From the NCBI GenBank assembly GCA_022773945.1, contig JALFNS010000039.1:17475-81474 (forward strand): a DNA stretch of 64,000 nucleotides, written 5' to 3'. The position numbers and the translations under genes were made by a program. Source of the DNA: Clostridiales bacterium. Its GTDB lineage: Bacteria > Bacillota > Clostridia > Peptostreptococcales > Anaerovoracaceae. The notes under the pieces were generated by a model that was given only the letters and a program-made list of their open reading frames with translations, made no database searches and was not told where the DNA came from. This document shows, piece after piece, positions 9,009 through 18,703 of the stretch; position 1 is the stretch's first letter, and each line of letters opens with the position of its first letter.

Positions 9009-10493
9009 ATGGACAAGGAAATGGATAAGGAACTGGATGAGAGAATGAATGAGGCTGTGGTGGAGGCCAGAAGGTCCTATCAGGACAGAGACAGGAAGAG
9101 AAGGAGAAAACGCAAAATCAGGAAGGCAGTAGCAGTAATAATTTTATTGGGGGCCGTGTGTCTCACGGTTGGGCTGGTCACTCATCACTTCGCAGGCCGG
9201 GCGTTCAGAACTGAGAAGCAGTTTCAGGAATTTGCATCCAGAGCTTACGATGAGGAAGTTCTCTACAGGGAGAATGAGAAGACGGAGGTCAAGTGCACCT
9301 TTGACAAGGAGTTCTCCGTGGCCACGAGGATGTCCGATGAGTGCAGTGACGAGATAATGAGCTACAGAGACAAGCGCATGGAGAGCGTCACGCAGTACTA
9401 CAAGGATGAGTACTGCAGCGAGGATGACGATATGTCATATGCTCTCATATGGGATGTGAGCGTGGACAAGTCGGGAACCGGCGCGGACAGCCTTGTTATA
9501 AGCTCCCGCCTCTACGGTGAGAATGACGAAGAGGTTACTCTTATCGCCGACAACGTGGAGACACATCTGTATTCCGAGGAGACGGGACGGGGATTGCAGC
9601 CTTTGCAGGTTCTCAACACAAACTACAGGGATAAGGCCGCCGAATACGTGGTCAGCCATCTGGAGAAGAAGTACGGTGACAAGCTGAAACCGGGCTGGGA
9701 GACATTCACAGCGCCTGAGGATGCGAACTACAACAAATTCGCTTTCTGCGGAGATAATATAGTCTTCTATTTTGACGAGGATACGGTTCTGGACAGGAGC
9801 GAGGGAACGCTGGCCGTGAACGTGCCGTCCAGAATAATGGAGGATTCCCTGAGGGCTCAGGTTCTCGAGAGATACATAGATCCGAACGCGCCTATGGTGG
9901 CCATCACCTACGATGACGGACCGGGAGGCGAGAGCGAGGAGAGGATTCTGGACTGCCTGGAGAAAAACGGCAGCGTGGCCACCTTCTTCTATCTGGGCAG
10001 CAGGGTTAAGACCAACCCGGATGTCATTAAGAGAGCAGTGGATATGGGATGCGAACCGGGCAACCATTCCTGGAATCATCCTCAGTTCACGAAGCTGACC
10101 AAAAAGGAAATGAAGAAGCAGGTTGCCAAAACTCAGGAGGCCGTTGAGAAGGCCTGCGGAAGCGAGCCTGAGGTGTTCAGACCGCCTTACGGAGATCAGA
10201 ACGACAAGGTGATCGAGACGGTTGATATGCCTGCCTTCCTTTGGACTGTGGACACCCTCGACTGGAAGACGAGAAATCCGAAGAAGATATTCAAATCCGT
10301 GAAGAACAAGAAGAAGCTGGACGGCAGCGTGATTCTCATGCATTCCATATACGATGAGACTGCGGACGCCACGGAGCTTATAGTTCCATGGCTCAGGGAG
10401 CACGGATACCAGACGGTGACACTTAGTGAGCTTGTGGAGTACAAGACGGGCAGAACGCCTGCCGACGGAACTCTCTACAGAAGCATTAAATAG
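9009..10493 (+). CDS. Membrane-anchored polysaccharide (peptidoglycan) deacetylase
   Basis: N-terminal TM; NodB domain: AITYDDGPG, GNHSWNHP, FRPPYGDQN, VILMHSIYDETADA. Confidence 0.93.
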   Translation: MDKEMDKELDERMNEAVVEARRSYQDRDRKRRRKRKIRKAVAVIILLGAVCLTVGLVTHHFAGRAFRTEKQFQEFASRAYDEEVLYRENEKTEVKCTFDKEFSVATRMSDECSDEIMSYRDKRMESVTQYYKDEYCSEDDDMSYALIWDVSVDKSGTGADSLVISSRLYGENDEEVTLIADNVETHLYSEETGRGLQPLQVLNTNYRDKAAEYVVSHLEKKYGDKLKPGWETFTAPEDANYNKFAFCGDNIVFYFDEDTVLDRSEGTLAVNVPSRIMEDSLRAQVLERYIDPNAPMVAITYDDGPGGESEERILDCLEKNGSVATFFYLGSRVKTNPDVIKRAVDMGCEPGNHSWNHPQFTKLTKKEMKKQVAKTQEAVEKACGSEPEVFRPPYGDQNDKVIETVDMPAFLWTVDTLDWKTRNPKKIFKSVKNKKKLDGSVILMHSIYDETADATELIVPWLREHGYQTVTLSELVEYKTGRTPADGTLYRSIK

Positions 10494-10505
10494 GAGCGAT
10501 TCTTA

Positions 10506-10904
10506 ATGATAATAACGAGAAGAAGTGATTACGCCATGCGCATATGCCGGGCCCTTCAGGACGGCAAAATCCACAATGTGCGTGAAATATGCGAGACTGA
10601 GGACATTCCCAAGGCCTTCGCATACAAAATCCTCAGGGAGATGGAGCAGAACGATCTGGTGCGCTCTGAGAGGGGAAATATGGGCGGATACTGCCTGGTC
10701 GTGAGTCTGGAGGATATAACCATTCACGATCTCATAAGCATAACTGAGGAGAATCTCTCCATCGTTCACTGCATGAACGAGGAGTGTGTGAGAAATACCA
10801 ACGAGGAACCCTGCAGCATGCATGCTGAAATGGCCAGGGTCCAGTCGGTTCTCGAGAAGGAGCTAAAGAGCAAATCCATTGCGGAGATAATCAATAGCCT
10901 TTAA
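10506..10904 (+). CDS. Rrf2 family transcriptional regulator
   Basis: Rrf2 N-terminal wHTH MIITRRSDYAMRICRAL, GNMGGYCL wing, C-terminal Cys cluster. Confidence 0.92.
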   Translation: MIITRRSDYAMRICRALQDGKIHNVREICETEDIPKAFAYKILREMEQNDLVRSERGNMGGYCLVVSLEDITIHDLISITEENLSIVHCMNEECVRNTNEEPCSMHAEMARVQSVLEKELKSKSIAEIINSL

Positions 10905-11771
10905 GATGTCATCGGGAAGAGGAGCCTCCAGATTGAGAGGCTCTTTTTTAATGGGATGGGTGAAGGAGAGGCGTGTGGCGTGAAGAGCCTGTCTGTCAAT
11001 AAAGAGAGGGTTCTCGCCGCCGTAGAGGTGGTCTCCCAGCACAGGATGTCCTATGTGGGACATGTGCACTCTGATCTGGTGTGTGCGCCCCGTTTCCAGA
11101 ACAAGCTCCACAAGTGAATACGGGTACTTCTCGAAGCGCTCCAGAACCTTGTAGTGTGTTACAGAAGGCGCGCCGCCCTCCATGACGGCACGGTGAACCA
11201 TCACAGGGTCAGGACGGCCTATAGGCAGATCGATTGTGCCTTCCTCGCTGTCGGGGTAACCTCTGACTATGGCAGTGTAGGTCTTTCTGACAAGATTCTT
11301 CTTCGACTGTTCCGTATATTCGTTCTGGCAGTAGGCGTTCTTGGCCACAACAAGAAGGCCGGACGTATCCATATCCAGCCTGTTGACGAAACGTATCTTC
11401 CAGGATTCTCCCCGCTGCTCCATGTAGTACATGAGAGCATTGGCAACCGTGTTCATAGGATGGCCTTTGGTCGGGTGGACTATGAGGCCCGGCTGCTTGT
11501 TGAGAATAAGCAGGTCATCGTCTTCGTAGACAGGGGAGAGGGGGATGGCCTGCGGCTCGAAATTGCTCCTCTCCTCGGGCAGCTCGATGGTTAGCTCGTC
11601 GCCCTCGCTGACCCTGTGCCAGCCCTCGGCCTGAACGCCGTTGAGATTTACCAGCTTGTTCTTTTTGATTCTGTTACGGAGACGGGAGGAGAAGTCGAAG
11701 TTCTTCCTCATGATCTCTCTGACTTCCTCTCCCGCTTCATCTGCTCTTACAATATGCTGAAATTTCGTCAT
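10863..11771 (-). CDS. RluA family pseudouridine synthase
   Basis: S4 domain plus VNRLDMDTSGLLVVAK catalytic motif, GRTHQIRVHMSHIGHPVLGD. Confidence 0.95.
   Translation of the reverse strand: MTKFQHIVRADEAGEEVREIMRKNFDFSSRLRNRIKKNKLVNLNGVQAEGWHRVSEGDELTIELPEERSNFEPQAIPLSPVYEDDDLLILNKQPGLIVHPTKGHPMNTVANALMYYMEQRGESWKIRFVNRLDMDTSGLLVVAKNAYCQNEYTEQSKKNLVRKTYTAIVRGYPDSEEGTIDLPIGRPDPVMVHRAVMEGGAPSVTHYKVLERFEKYPYSLVELVLETGRTHQIRVHMSHIGHPVLGDHLYGGENPLFIDRQALHATRLSFTHPIKKEPLNLEAPLPDDILKAIDYLRNGFAL
10922..10949 (+). terminator. Intrinsic terminator for rrf2 gene, lying inside rluA coding sequence
   Basis: GAGCCTC (10922-10928) ... GAGGCTC (10937-10943) followed by TTTTTT (10944-10949). Confidence 0.85.
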
Positions 11772-11775
11772 CTAA

Positions 11776-12597
11776 CTAGTTTTTCTCCAGAAATTTATCC
11801 TTGACCTTATGCCAGAAATCGTAGTTTTTGAATCGTATGAGATTCACCACCTCGTCTGAGGCGGATACTTCTATGTTCCTCACGTTCTCGTAGCCTGTCT
11901 CTATGCCGTCGTTGAGAATGAATATCCGGTTCTCGGATCTCTCCGGGCGGATTCCGATGGACAGGTCCGAAGGCAGCAGTATGCTGGACGTGAAGGAACG
12001 GTAGGCTGAGGTGTTCATCGGCGCTATAGGCGTCACCTGCAGAAGCTTCAGCCTCGGGTCCACGATACTGCCTCCCAGGGAGTAATTGTATGCGGTGCTT
12101 CCCGCAGAGGTGGCGACCAGTATGCCGTCTCCGCTGAACTTCTCAATAGGTCTGCCGCCTATTGAGATGAACAGGTGCACGGAGTAGGAGTGGCGGCCTT
12201 TGATGGCTATCTCGTTGAGTCCCACGTGGGTGAACTCCTCGCCGCTCTCTGTGGTGACGGTGCATTTGACGGTGTTCAGCTCCTGTATGGAGTACTGACC
12301 CTTCTCGTAGGCTGCCAGGAAGTCCTGCAGCTTTTGCGGTCTGACCTCCTGAAAGAAGCCCAGATGTCCCGTGTTTATTCCCACCGTAGGGCAGGATGGA
12401 AAGTCGCACTTGTGAATGGTCTCCAGGAATGCGCCGTCTCCGCCTATACATATTATCAGATCCGAGTCGCCTTTGTATTCCGTGGTGACAATGTGTCCCG
12501 ATTCAAGGAGCATTTCCGTCAGCTCGTCCTTGACCTTGTCGGAGACCCTGGTTCCGTTGGTGAACAGTGATATCTTTTTCTCAGGCATTTTTCTCAC
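11776..12597 (-). CDS. nadK: NAD kinase
   Basis: IGGDGAFLETIHK, GINTGHLGFF, SAGSTAYNYSLGG motifs. Confidence 0.93.
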   Translation of the reverse strand: MRKMPEKKISLFTNGTRVSDKVKDELTEMLLESGHIVTTEYKGDSDLIICIGGDGAFLETIHKCDFPSCPTVGINTGHLGFFQEVRPQKLQDFLAAYEKGQYSIQELNTVKCTVTTESGEEFTHVGLNEIAIKGRHSYSVHLFISIGGRPIEKFSGDGILVATSAGSTAYNYSLGGSIVDPRLKLLQVTPIAPMNTSAYRSFTSSILLPSDLSIGIRPERSENRIFILNDGIETGYENVRNIEVSASDEVVNLIRFKNYDFWHKVKDKFLEKN

Positions 12598-12599
12598 CT

Positions 12600-14417
12600 T
12601 TATTTAACGAGGGATTCAAATTCGTCCAGAAGCTCCGTGAACACCTTCATGGCGTCTTCCACAGGCTTCTTCGTGCTCATGTCAACTCCGGCTATCTTCA
12701 GAAGCTCGATAGGGTAGTCCGATTCGCCTGTAGTCAGGAACTTCAGGTAGTCGTCGGCGGCCGGACAGCCTTCTCTGAGGATTTTGCCCGCGATGGCCGT
12801 GGCAGCCGAATAGCCTGTTGCGTATTTGTACACGTAGAATGATCTGTAGAAGTGAGGGATTCTGGCCCATTCGTAGCGGATGGTGTCGTCCTTCTCCACG
12901 GCAGGTCCGTAGTACTTGGCGTTGAGCGCCTCATACTCGTCGCACATCATGTCCACTGTGAGAACGCGGCCTTCCTCAACGGCTTTGTGTGTCAGATCCT
13001 CGAACTCTGCGAACATGGTCTGTCTGAAGAGGGTGGTTCTGAACTCTTCAAGGTGCATGTTGAGAAGGTACTTTCTCATCTCCATATCGTCGCACTCATC
13101 CAGAAGGTGGTGCATGAGCAGGTTCTCGTTAACCGTTGATGCCACCTCGGCTGTGAAGATGGAGTGGCTGCCGTAAACGTAAGGCTGCACCTTCCTGGTG
13201 TAGAGAGAGTGCATGGAATGACCCATCTCGTGTATAACCGTGAATACGTCCTTCAGTGTGTCGGTGTAGTTCAGGAGAATATAAGGGTAGCTGTCGTAGC
13301 AGCCGAAACTGTAGGCGCCGCTCGTCTTGCCCTTATTCTCGTATACGTCTATCCAGCCCTGAGATATGCCTTCCTTCATGGAGGCTATGTACTCATCTCC
13401 GAGAGGGCGGAGAGCCTCGCTTATAATCTCTATGCTCTCGGGGAAGGTGACCGTCTTCTCCGGCACATCGATGAGGGGAACGTACATGTCGTACATAAAC
13501 ATTTTATCGTAACCCAAAAGCTCTTTGCGGATTTCCGTGTATCTGTGGAGCTGCGGCAGGTACTCGTTTACCGTGGCGACAAGGTTGTCGTAGACGCTGC
13601 CCGGAATGTTGTCTCCGAAGAGAGCGGCTGCTCTTGATGATTCGTAGCCTCTGATGCGAGATACCACCGCGTCGGTCCTCGTATTGTAGCTGTAGGTTGT
13701 TGAGATGGTGTTTATATGCTCTTTGTATGCGTCGTACATGGAGTTGTAGGCTTCCTCGCGCACCTTCCTGTCACGGCTCTCCATGTATTTGATGTAGCTG
13801 CCGTGGGTGAGAGGGGATTTTTCCCCCTTCTCGTCTGTGACGTCGGCAAATGTGATGTCAGCGTTATTGAGCATGGTGAAGATGTCGTTGGTGGCACCTG
13901 TAACCTCGCTCATCTGAGCCATTATCGCCTCCTCCTTGTGGCTGAGCACATGCTCCTTGCCGCGGAAAGCATCCTTGAGAAGAAACTCGTAGACATCCAG
14001 TCCCGGTGTCTCCTCGATGTACTTGTCTATGAGCTTCTCGTCCGCTTCGAGAAGTTCAGGCGTGAAGAAGGCGAAGGACGCCGAGGCGGCCGATATTACA
14101 GCGATGCATTTGTCCACCATGCCGCTGTAACGGCTGTTTGAGTTGTCCTCATCACGCTTCATGTGGGCGTACACGTATATCTTCTCGATCTGTCTGAAGA
14201 TTTCATCCTTCTCCTTCAGAGCTGCGAGGAGCGTTTCGCCGCTCTCCGTCAGGTGTCCGGCGTATTTCTCCCCGTATGCTGCGGCTTCCTTCGTGAGCCT
14301 GTCAAGCTCCGGATCTATTATGCTCTCATCAGGCATCATGGCCTCAATATTCCACTTGTATCTGCTGTCAGATTCCTCTCTGCTTCTTATTACTTTTGAA
14401 CCCATTTTTCCCTCCAT
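12600..14417 (-). CDS. pepF: Oligoendopeptidase F (M3 family)
   Basis: HEMGHSMHS zinc site; PepF N-terminal and C-terminal motifs. Confidence 0.96.
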   Translation of the reverse strand: MEGKMGSKVIRSREESDSRYKWNIEAMMPDESIIDPELDRLTKEAAAYGEKYAGHLTESGETLLAALKEKDEIFRQIEKIYVYAHMKRDEDNSNSRYSGMVDKCIAVISAASASFAFFTPELLEADEKLIDKYIEETPGLDVYEFLLKDAFRGKEHVLSHKEEAIMAQMSEVTGATNDIFTMLNNADITFADVTDEKGEKSPLTHGSYIKYMESRDRKVREEAYNSMYDAYKEHINTISTTYSYNTRTDAVVSRIRGYESSRAAALFGDNIPGSVYDNLVATVNEYLPQLHRYTEIRKELLGYDKMFMYDMYVPLIDVPEKTVTFPESIEIISEALRPLGDEYIASMKEGISQGWIDVYENKGKTSGAYSFGCYDSYPYILLNYTDTLKDVFTVIHEMGHSMHSLYTRKVQPYVYGSHSIFTAEVASTVNENLLMHHLLDECDDMEMRKYLLNMHLEEFRTTLFRQTMFAEFEDLTHKAVEEGRVLTVDMMCDEYEALNAKYYGPAVEKDDTIRYEWARIPHFYRSFYVYKYATGYSAATAIAGKILREGCPAADDYLKFLTTGESDYPIELLKIAGVDMSTKKPVEDAMKVFTELLDEFESLVK

Positions 14418-14490
14418 TTAATTTACATTGACTTCTCTATATTGTATAATATTAAAGTTAATTATTCAACAAAAGAGAGGCTTATTTCAC

Positions 14491-15336
14491 ATGGACAACA
14501 GACCCGTGGGATTCTTCGATTCAGGCCTTGGAGGGCTCACCTGCATTCCCTACCTGATGAGAAGTCTCCCTGAGGAAAAAATAATATATTACGGGGATAC
14601 GGCGAGAACCCCTTACGGTTCCAAGGCGGAGAGCACCATCAGAAGCTTCAGCCTGGAAATAGCTGATTTTCTCGTCAAATCCAACGTTAAGATGATCGTC
14701 ATAGCCTGCAACACGGTGAGCGCCACATGTCTCGATGACATTCAGGAGAAGTTCCCGTCGGTGCCGGTTATAGGAATCATCGAACCGACGGCGGCTGAGG
14801 TTGCTGAGACCTGCAGTAGCGGCAGCAGGGTGGGCATAATAGGAACCAAGGTTACCGTTGCAAGCCACGCCTACAGAAATCTCATCAGAAGCAGGAACGA
14901 AGGTATCGAGATATTCGAGAGAGCCTGTCCCGCCTTCGTGCCTCTCATAGAAGAGGGGATAATAGACAATGAGATAATGGATCTCACAATCCGTTACTAC
15001 ATGGATGATTTCGTTCATGACAGCAGTCTGGATAAGATTATACTGGGTTGCACCCACTATCCTCTAATAGAGGAAAACATTCGCAGGATTTATCCGGAGC
15101 TGGATATAATCAATCCGTCAAGCATCGTGGCAGGGCGGATAGGACAGGTGCTCCGTGACCGGGACATGCTGGCCGAGGGCTCCGATTTCGAGAACGTGTT
15201 CTTCGCCAGTGACCTGAGCGAGAACTTCATCAATATGATAGACCACATATTCGAGAAGGAGAAGGTGAAGGTCAAATTTCTCAACTTCGACTTCGAGAAA
15301 GAACGCATGAGGAGGAATGAAGCTCATGAATTATGA
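14491..15336 (+). CDS. murI: Glutamate racemase (start ATG 14491, not 14428)
   Basis: PVGFFDSGLGGLT, YYGDTARTPYG, ACNTVSA, LGCTHYPL motifs. Confidence 0.96.
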   Translation: MDNRPVGFFDSGLGGLTCIPYLMRSLPEEKIIYYGDTARTPYGSKAESTIRSFSLEIADFLVKSNVKMIVIACNTVSATCLDDIQEKFPSVPVIGIIEPTAAEVAETCSSGSRVGIIGTKVTVASHAYRNLIRSRNEGIEIFERACPAFVPLIEEGIIDNEIMDLTIRYYMDDFVHDSSLDKIILGCTHYPLIEENIRRIYPELDIINPSSIVAGRIGQVLRDRDMLAEGSDFENVFFASDLSENFINMIDHIFEKEKVKVKFLNFDFEKERMRRNEAHEL

Positions 15337-15910
15337 GGAACTTCTTGTTTATCTTGATCTTGATACACCCGATGAATTCGAGTACTTCGAGGCCATGGCA
15401 GACCTTGTGGAATGCGAGGAATACATCGAGCAGGAGGCTGTGGAGGAGCTCTTCAGAGGGGCTGACGGCAGCATGATTGCCGAGCTTCTCGAGGATTACT
15501 TCGAGGATATAATGAACGGACTTCCCGATGATTCCGGAGAGATTTATTCGCTTCTGGACCAGATCAAGCTGTGTCTGGAGGGACTTATCATGAATTCCGA
15601 GACGGATCAGGATATAAGACGCTTCACCAGTGAGTTCTGCAGGTTCAGAAGCTGGTATTCCGAGGAATCCGAAGTCGAAATCACTTCCGAAGACGATGAC
15701 TCTGAGGAGATCATGTGCATTCGTGATGCCATAACATGCGCCAGAATGGAAGGCCTGGGAGGGGAGAAGCACCGCTACGATTTTCGTACCGCTCTGGACT
15801 ACGAGATAGACGGCTACACTATGTCCTTCGCCGAACTGGCGACTGCCGAAGAAGACGAGAATGACGGAATGATAGTTTTCAATCCGGACGAGGATGAGGA
15901 ATATGTATGA
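15317..15910 (+). CDS. Very acidic hypothetical protein, 197 aa
   Basis: Uninterrupted ORF overlapping murI end and the next gene start; no recognised domain. Confidence 0.75.
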   Translation: MKLMNYEELLVYLDLDTPDEFEYFEAMADLVECEEYIEQEAVEELFRGADGSMIAELLEDYFEDIMNGLPDDSGEIYSLLDQIKLCLEGLIMNSETDQDIRRFTSEFCRFRSWYSEESEVEITSEDDDSEEIMCIRDAITCARMEGLGGEKHRYDFRTALDYEIDGYTMSFAELATAEEDENDGMIVFNPDEDEEYV

Positions 15911-16803
15911 AGCATGACAGCAGCTACAGACGGGGCATAATCTCCATGCTCGCATGTGACGTTCTCTGGGGAGTGCTACCTGTCTACTGGCAGGCCTTGA
16001 GACCCATAGAATCGTCCACCATAATATTCTACAGGATTTTTCTCGTGGGACTGGTATCAGGCATAGCGTCTTTCATAATCTACGGCAAGGGAGCGGTACT
16101 GGATCAGCTGCGGGACAGGAAGAACCTGGTGAAATTCCCGGTAGCGGGACTTCTCATAACCTGCAACTGGAGCATATACATATGGGCGGTGAACAGCGAT
16201 CAGGTGATTCAGACCTGTGTGGGCTACTATATCGAGCCGCTGGTTGTCTGCCTGGTGGGGATAATATTCTTCAGAGAAAAGCTGACGAAATTCAAATCGA
16301 CGGCTCTTCTCTTCGCTCTGGCGGGTATTGTGGTGATTCTCCTTCACTTCATGGAGATTCCTTTCATCGCACTGGGATTAGCCACTTCATTCGCATTTTA
16401 CGCGGCTGTGAAGAAGGCCTTCAACCTGCCGCCGATAATGTCCGTGTTCCTGGAGACACTCTTTCTCATGCCACCGGCTCTGGCCGTCATAATATGGCTT
16501 GAAACGACGGGGCAGGGCGCACTGGCAGTGGCGACTCCGGGGAAGTACGTCCTCCTGCTATGCTGCGGCATACTCACGGCGGCGCCCCTCAGCTTTTTCG
16601 CCGATGCGGCTACGAAGATACCTCTGGTAACCGTGGGAATACTGGAGTACGTTTCGCCGTCGATTTCCCTTGTTATAGGAATATTCCTTCTCGGGGAGCC
16701 CTTTGACGCAGTCCAGCTCATCGCTTTCGTGATAGTCTGGATAGGACTGGTATTTTTCACATACGGAGAGTTTAAGGACACACATGACTTACAACGAAGA
16801 TAG
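15907..16803 (+). CDS. rarD: EamA/RarD family transporter
   Basis: Multi-TM protein; SMLACDVLWGVLPVYWQAL, WSIYIWAVNSDQVIQTCVGYYIEPL typical of RarD. Confidence 0.92.
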   Translation: MKHDSSYRRGIISMLACDVLWGVLPVYWQALRPIESSTIIFYRIFLVGLVSGIASFIIYGKGAVLDQLRDRKNLVKFPVAGLLITCNWSIYIWAVNSDQVIQTCVGYYIEPLVVCLVGIIFFREKLTKFKSTALLFALAGIVVILLHFMEIPFIALGLATSFAFYAAVKKAFNLPPIMSVFLETLFLMPPALAVIIWLETTGQGALAVATPGKYVLLLCCGILTAAPLSFFADAATKIPLVTVGILEYVSPSISLVIGIFLLGEPFDAVQLIAFVIVWIGLVFFTYGEFKDTHDLQRR

Positions 16804-17677
16804 ATTCATATTTCCCGACGGAGTTGTACGGGTGACCGCCGGTCACGGGGGAGAAGCCCTTTTCATCACAGGACCGGAGCGTAACGCACTTCTCGACTGC
16901 GGCATGGCTTACTGCGGCGATGAAACGACGGGCAAAATCCTCAGCCGGACGGACAGGCTGGACTATATACTTCTCAGCCATTCACACTACGATCATATAG
17001 GAGCGCTTCCTTACATACTCGATGCTTTTCCCGATGCTGTGGTATGCGGCGCGGAGAAGTGTGCTCGCATTCTGGCGAAGGATTCGGCGCACAGGCTTAT
17101 GAAGGAGCTGGGAACCGATGCCCGGAATCTCTACGATCCGGGAAGCAGCCGGGAGATAAGAACGGACGGCCTGAGAGTTGACAGGATTCTCCGTGACGGA
17201 GACAGAATAAACCTGGGCGGAGATGTTTTTATAAGCGCCTGGGAGATGAAGGGTCACACGGACTGCTCTCTGGGATACATGCTGGAGCCTGCCGGAATTC
17301 TCTTCACTGCGGAGAGCACGGGAATTCTCGAGTGGGATGATTACATCCACACACCGATTCTCAAAAGCTTCGATGATGCGGAGAAATCCCTGAAGAAGTG
17401 TCTGGAGCTGAAGCCGGCGCGCGTGTGCCTGCCTCATTACGGCATGCTCCCCGAGGGAAGTGAAGAAAAATACTTCGAAGCCTTCAGGAGGGAATGTGAC
17501 AGCAAGTTCGCATTCGTCCGCGGTATGCAGGCAGAAGGCCTCTCCCGTGACGAGATGTTCGACAGGTACGTTGAGCAGTACTGGGACCCGAGGAAGCTGA
17601 AGGAACAGCCCTTTGAAGCCTTTGCTATAAATTCCGGTCATATACTGGATGCGATAATCAGATACATAGGAGAGTAG
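16784..17677 (+). CDS. MBL-fold metallo-hydrolase
   Basis: LSHSHYDHIGALPY and GHTDCS metal-binding motifs. Confidence 0.92.
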   Translation: MTYNEDRFIFPDGVVRVTAGHGGEALFITGPERNALLDCGMAYCGDETTGKILSRTDRLDYILLSHSHYDHIGALPYILDAFPDAVVCGAEKCARILAKDSAHRLMKELGTDARNLYDPGSSREIRTDGLRVDRILRDGDRINLGGDVFISAWEMKGHTDCSLGYMLEPAGILFTAESTGILEWDDYIHTPILKSFDDAEKSLKKCLELKPARVCLPHYGMLPEGSEEKYFEAFRRECDSKFAFVRGMQAEGLSRDEMFDRYVEQYWDPRKLKEQPFEAFAINSGHILDAIIRYIGE

Positions 17678-17679
17678 AT

Positions 17680-18420
17680 ATGTTTAATGCTGAGAAAGTT
17701 AAGAACGATATAGTCAGCTGGATAGCCGGCTGGTTTGATGAGAACGGACCGGACTGCATGGCCGTCGTGGGACTGAGCGGCGGTAAGGACAGCTCCGTTG
17801 TGGCCGCTCTCTGCGTGGAGGCCCTGGGCAGAGACCGGGTCCTGGGAGTAATGATGCCTAAGGGCGAGCAGTTCGATATAGACGTGTCCCACGCTCTCGT
17901 TGAACATCTGGGTATCGAGGGCATCGTCATGAATATTCAGGATGCCTACACGGGAATAGAGAAGGAGATGGAGGCAGTTTTCGGGGAAATGTCCACCCAG
18001 ACGAGAACCAATCTACCGCCGCGTCTGAGAATGACAATGCTCTACGCCGTGTCACAGACTGTAAACGGACGTGTTGCCAATACATGCAACCTGTCCGAGG
18101 ACTGGGTTGGATACAACACGCGCTACGGTGACAGTGCGGGAGACTTCAGCCCTCTCAGCCACCTGACGGTGCAGGAGGTCAAGGCGGTGGGAAGAGCACT
18201 GGGTCTGCCTTCAATGTTCGTGGACAAGGTGCCGATTGACGGTCTCCAGAGCAAGACAGACGAGGAGAACCTGGGCTTCACCTACGAGGTGCTCGACAGA
18301 TATATCAGAGAGGGGATATGTGAGGACGAGGAGATAAGGAAGAAGATTGACAGAAAGCACGAGGCGAATCTCTTCAAGCTTATGCCGATGCCGACATTTG
18401 AATACGAACCGGAGGATTAA
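17680..18420 (+). CDS. nadE: NAD+ synthase (single-domain)
   Basis: VVGLSGGKDSSVVAALC P-loop; NTCNLSEDWVGYNTRYGDSAGDFSPL. Confidence 0.94.
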   Translation: MFNAEKVKNDIVSWIAGWFDENGPDCMAVVGLSGGKDSSVVAALCVEALGRDRVLGVMMPKGEQFDIDVSHALVEHLGIEGIVMNIQDAYTGIEKEMEAVFGEMSTQTRTNLPPRLRMTMLYAVSQTVNGRVANTCNLSEDWVGYNTRYGDSAGDFSPLSHLTVQEVKAVGRALGLPSMFVDKVPIDGLQSKTDEENLGFTYEVLDRYIREGICEDEEIRKKIDRKHEANLFKLMPMPTFEYEPED

Positions 18421-18423
18421 CTG

Positions 18424-18648
18424 ATGGCGCAGATTACGAAAGACATGATCGACAGAATCAACCAGCTGGCACACAAGAAGAAGAACGGCGGACTGACGCC
18501 GGCTGAACAGAAGGAGCAGAAGGCTCTCTATATAGAGTATCTGGCCGCCATAAGGGGCCAGGTCAGGTCTTCCCTTGACAATGTGCGGTTTGTTGAGGAT
18601 TTAACTGAGGAAGAATTAAAAGAAGAGCTTGAAAACAGGACTAAATAG
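18424..18648 (+). CDS. DUF896 (YnzC-like) protein
   Basis: IDRINQLAHKKKNGGLTPAEQKEQKALYIEYLAAIRGQV matches the DUF896 pattern. Confidence 0.9.
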   Translation: MAQITKDMIDRINQLAHKKKNGGLTPAEQKEQKALYIEYLAAIRGQVRSSLDNVRFVEDLTEEELKEELENRTK

Positions 18649-18703
18649 GTATAATATATAATTAGACTTAATAAGTAAAGATTAAGAAGGGAGTTAATTA
18701 CCA

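Noticed and set aside
9435-10403. 322-aa minus-strand ORF antisense to polysaccharide deacetylase
   Set aside because: No homology features and no RBS/promoter; the NodB domain is on the plus strand
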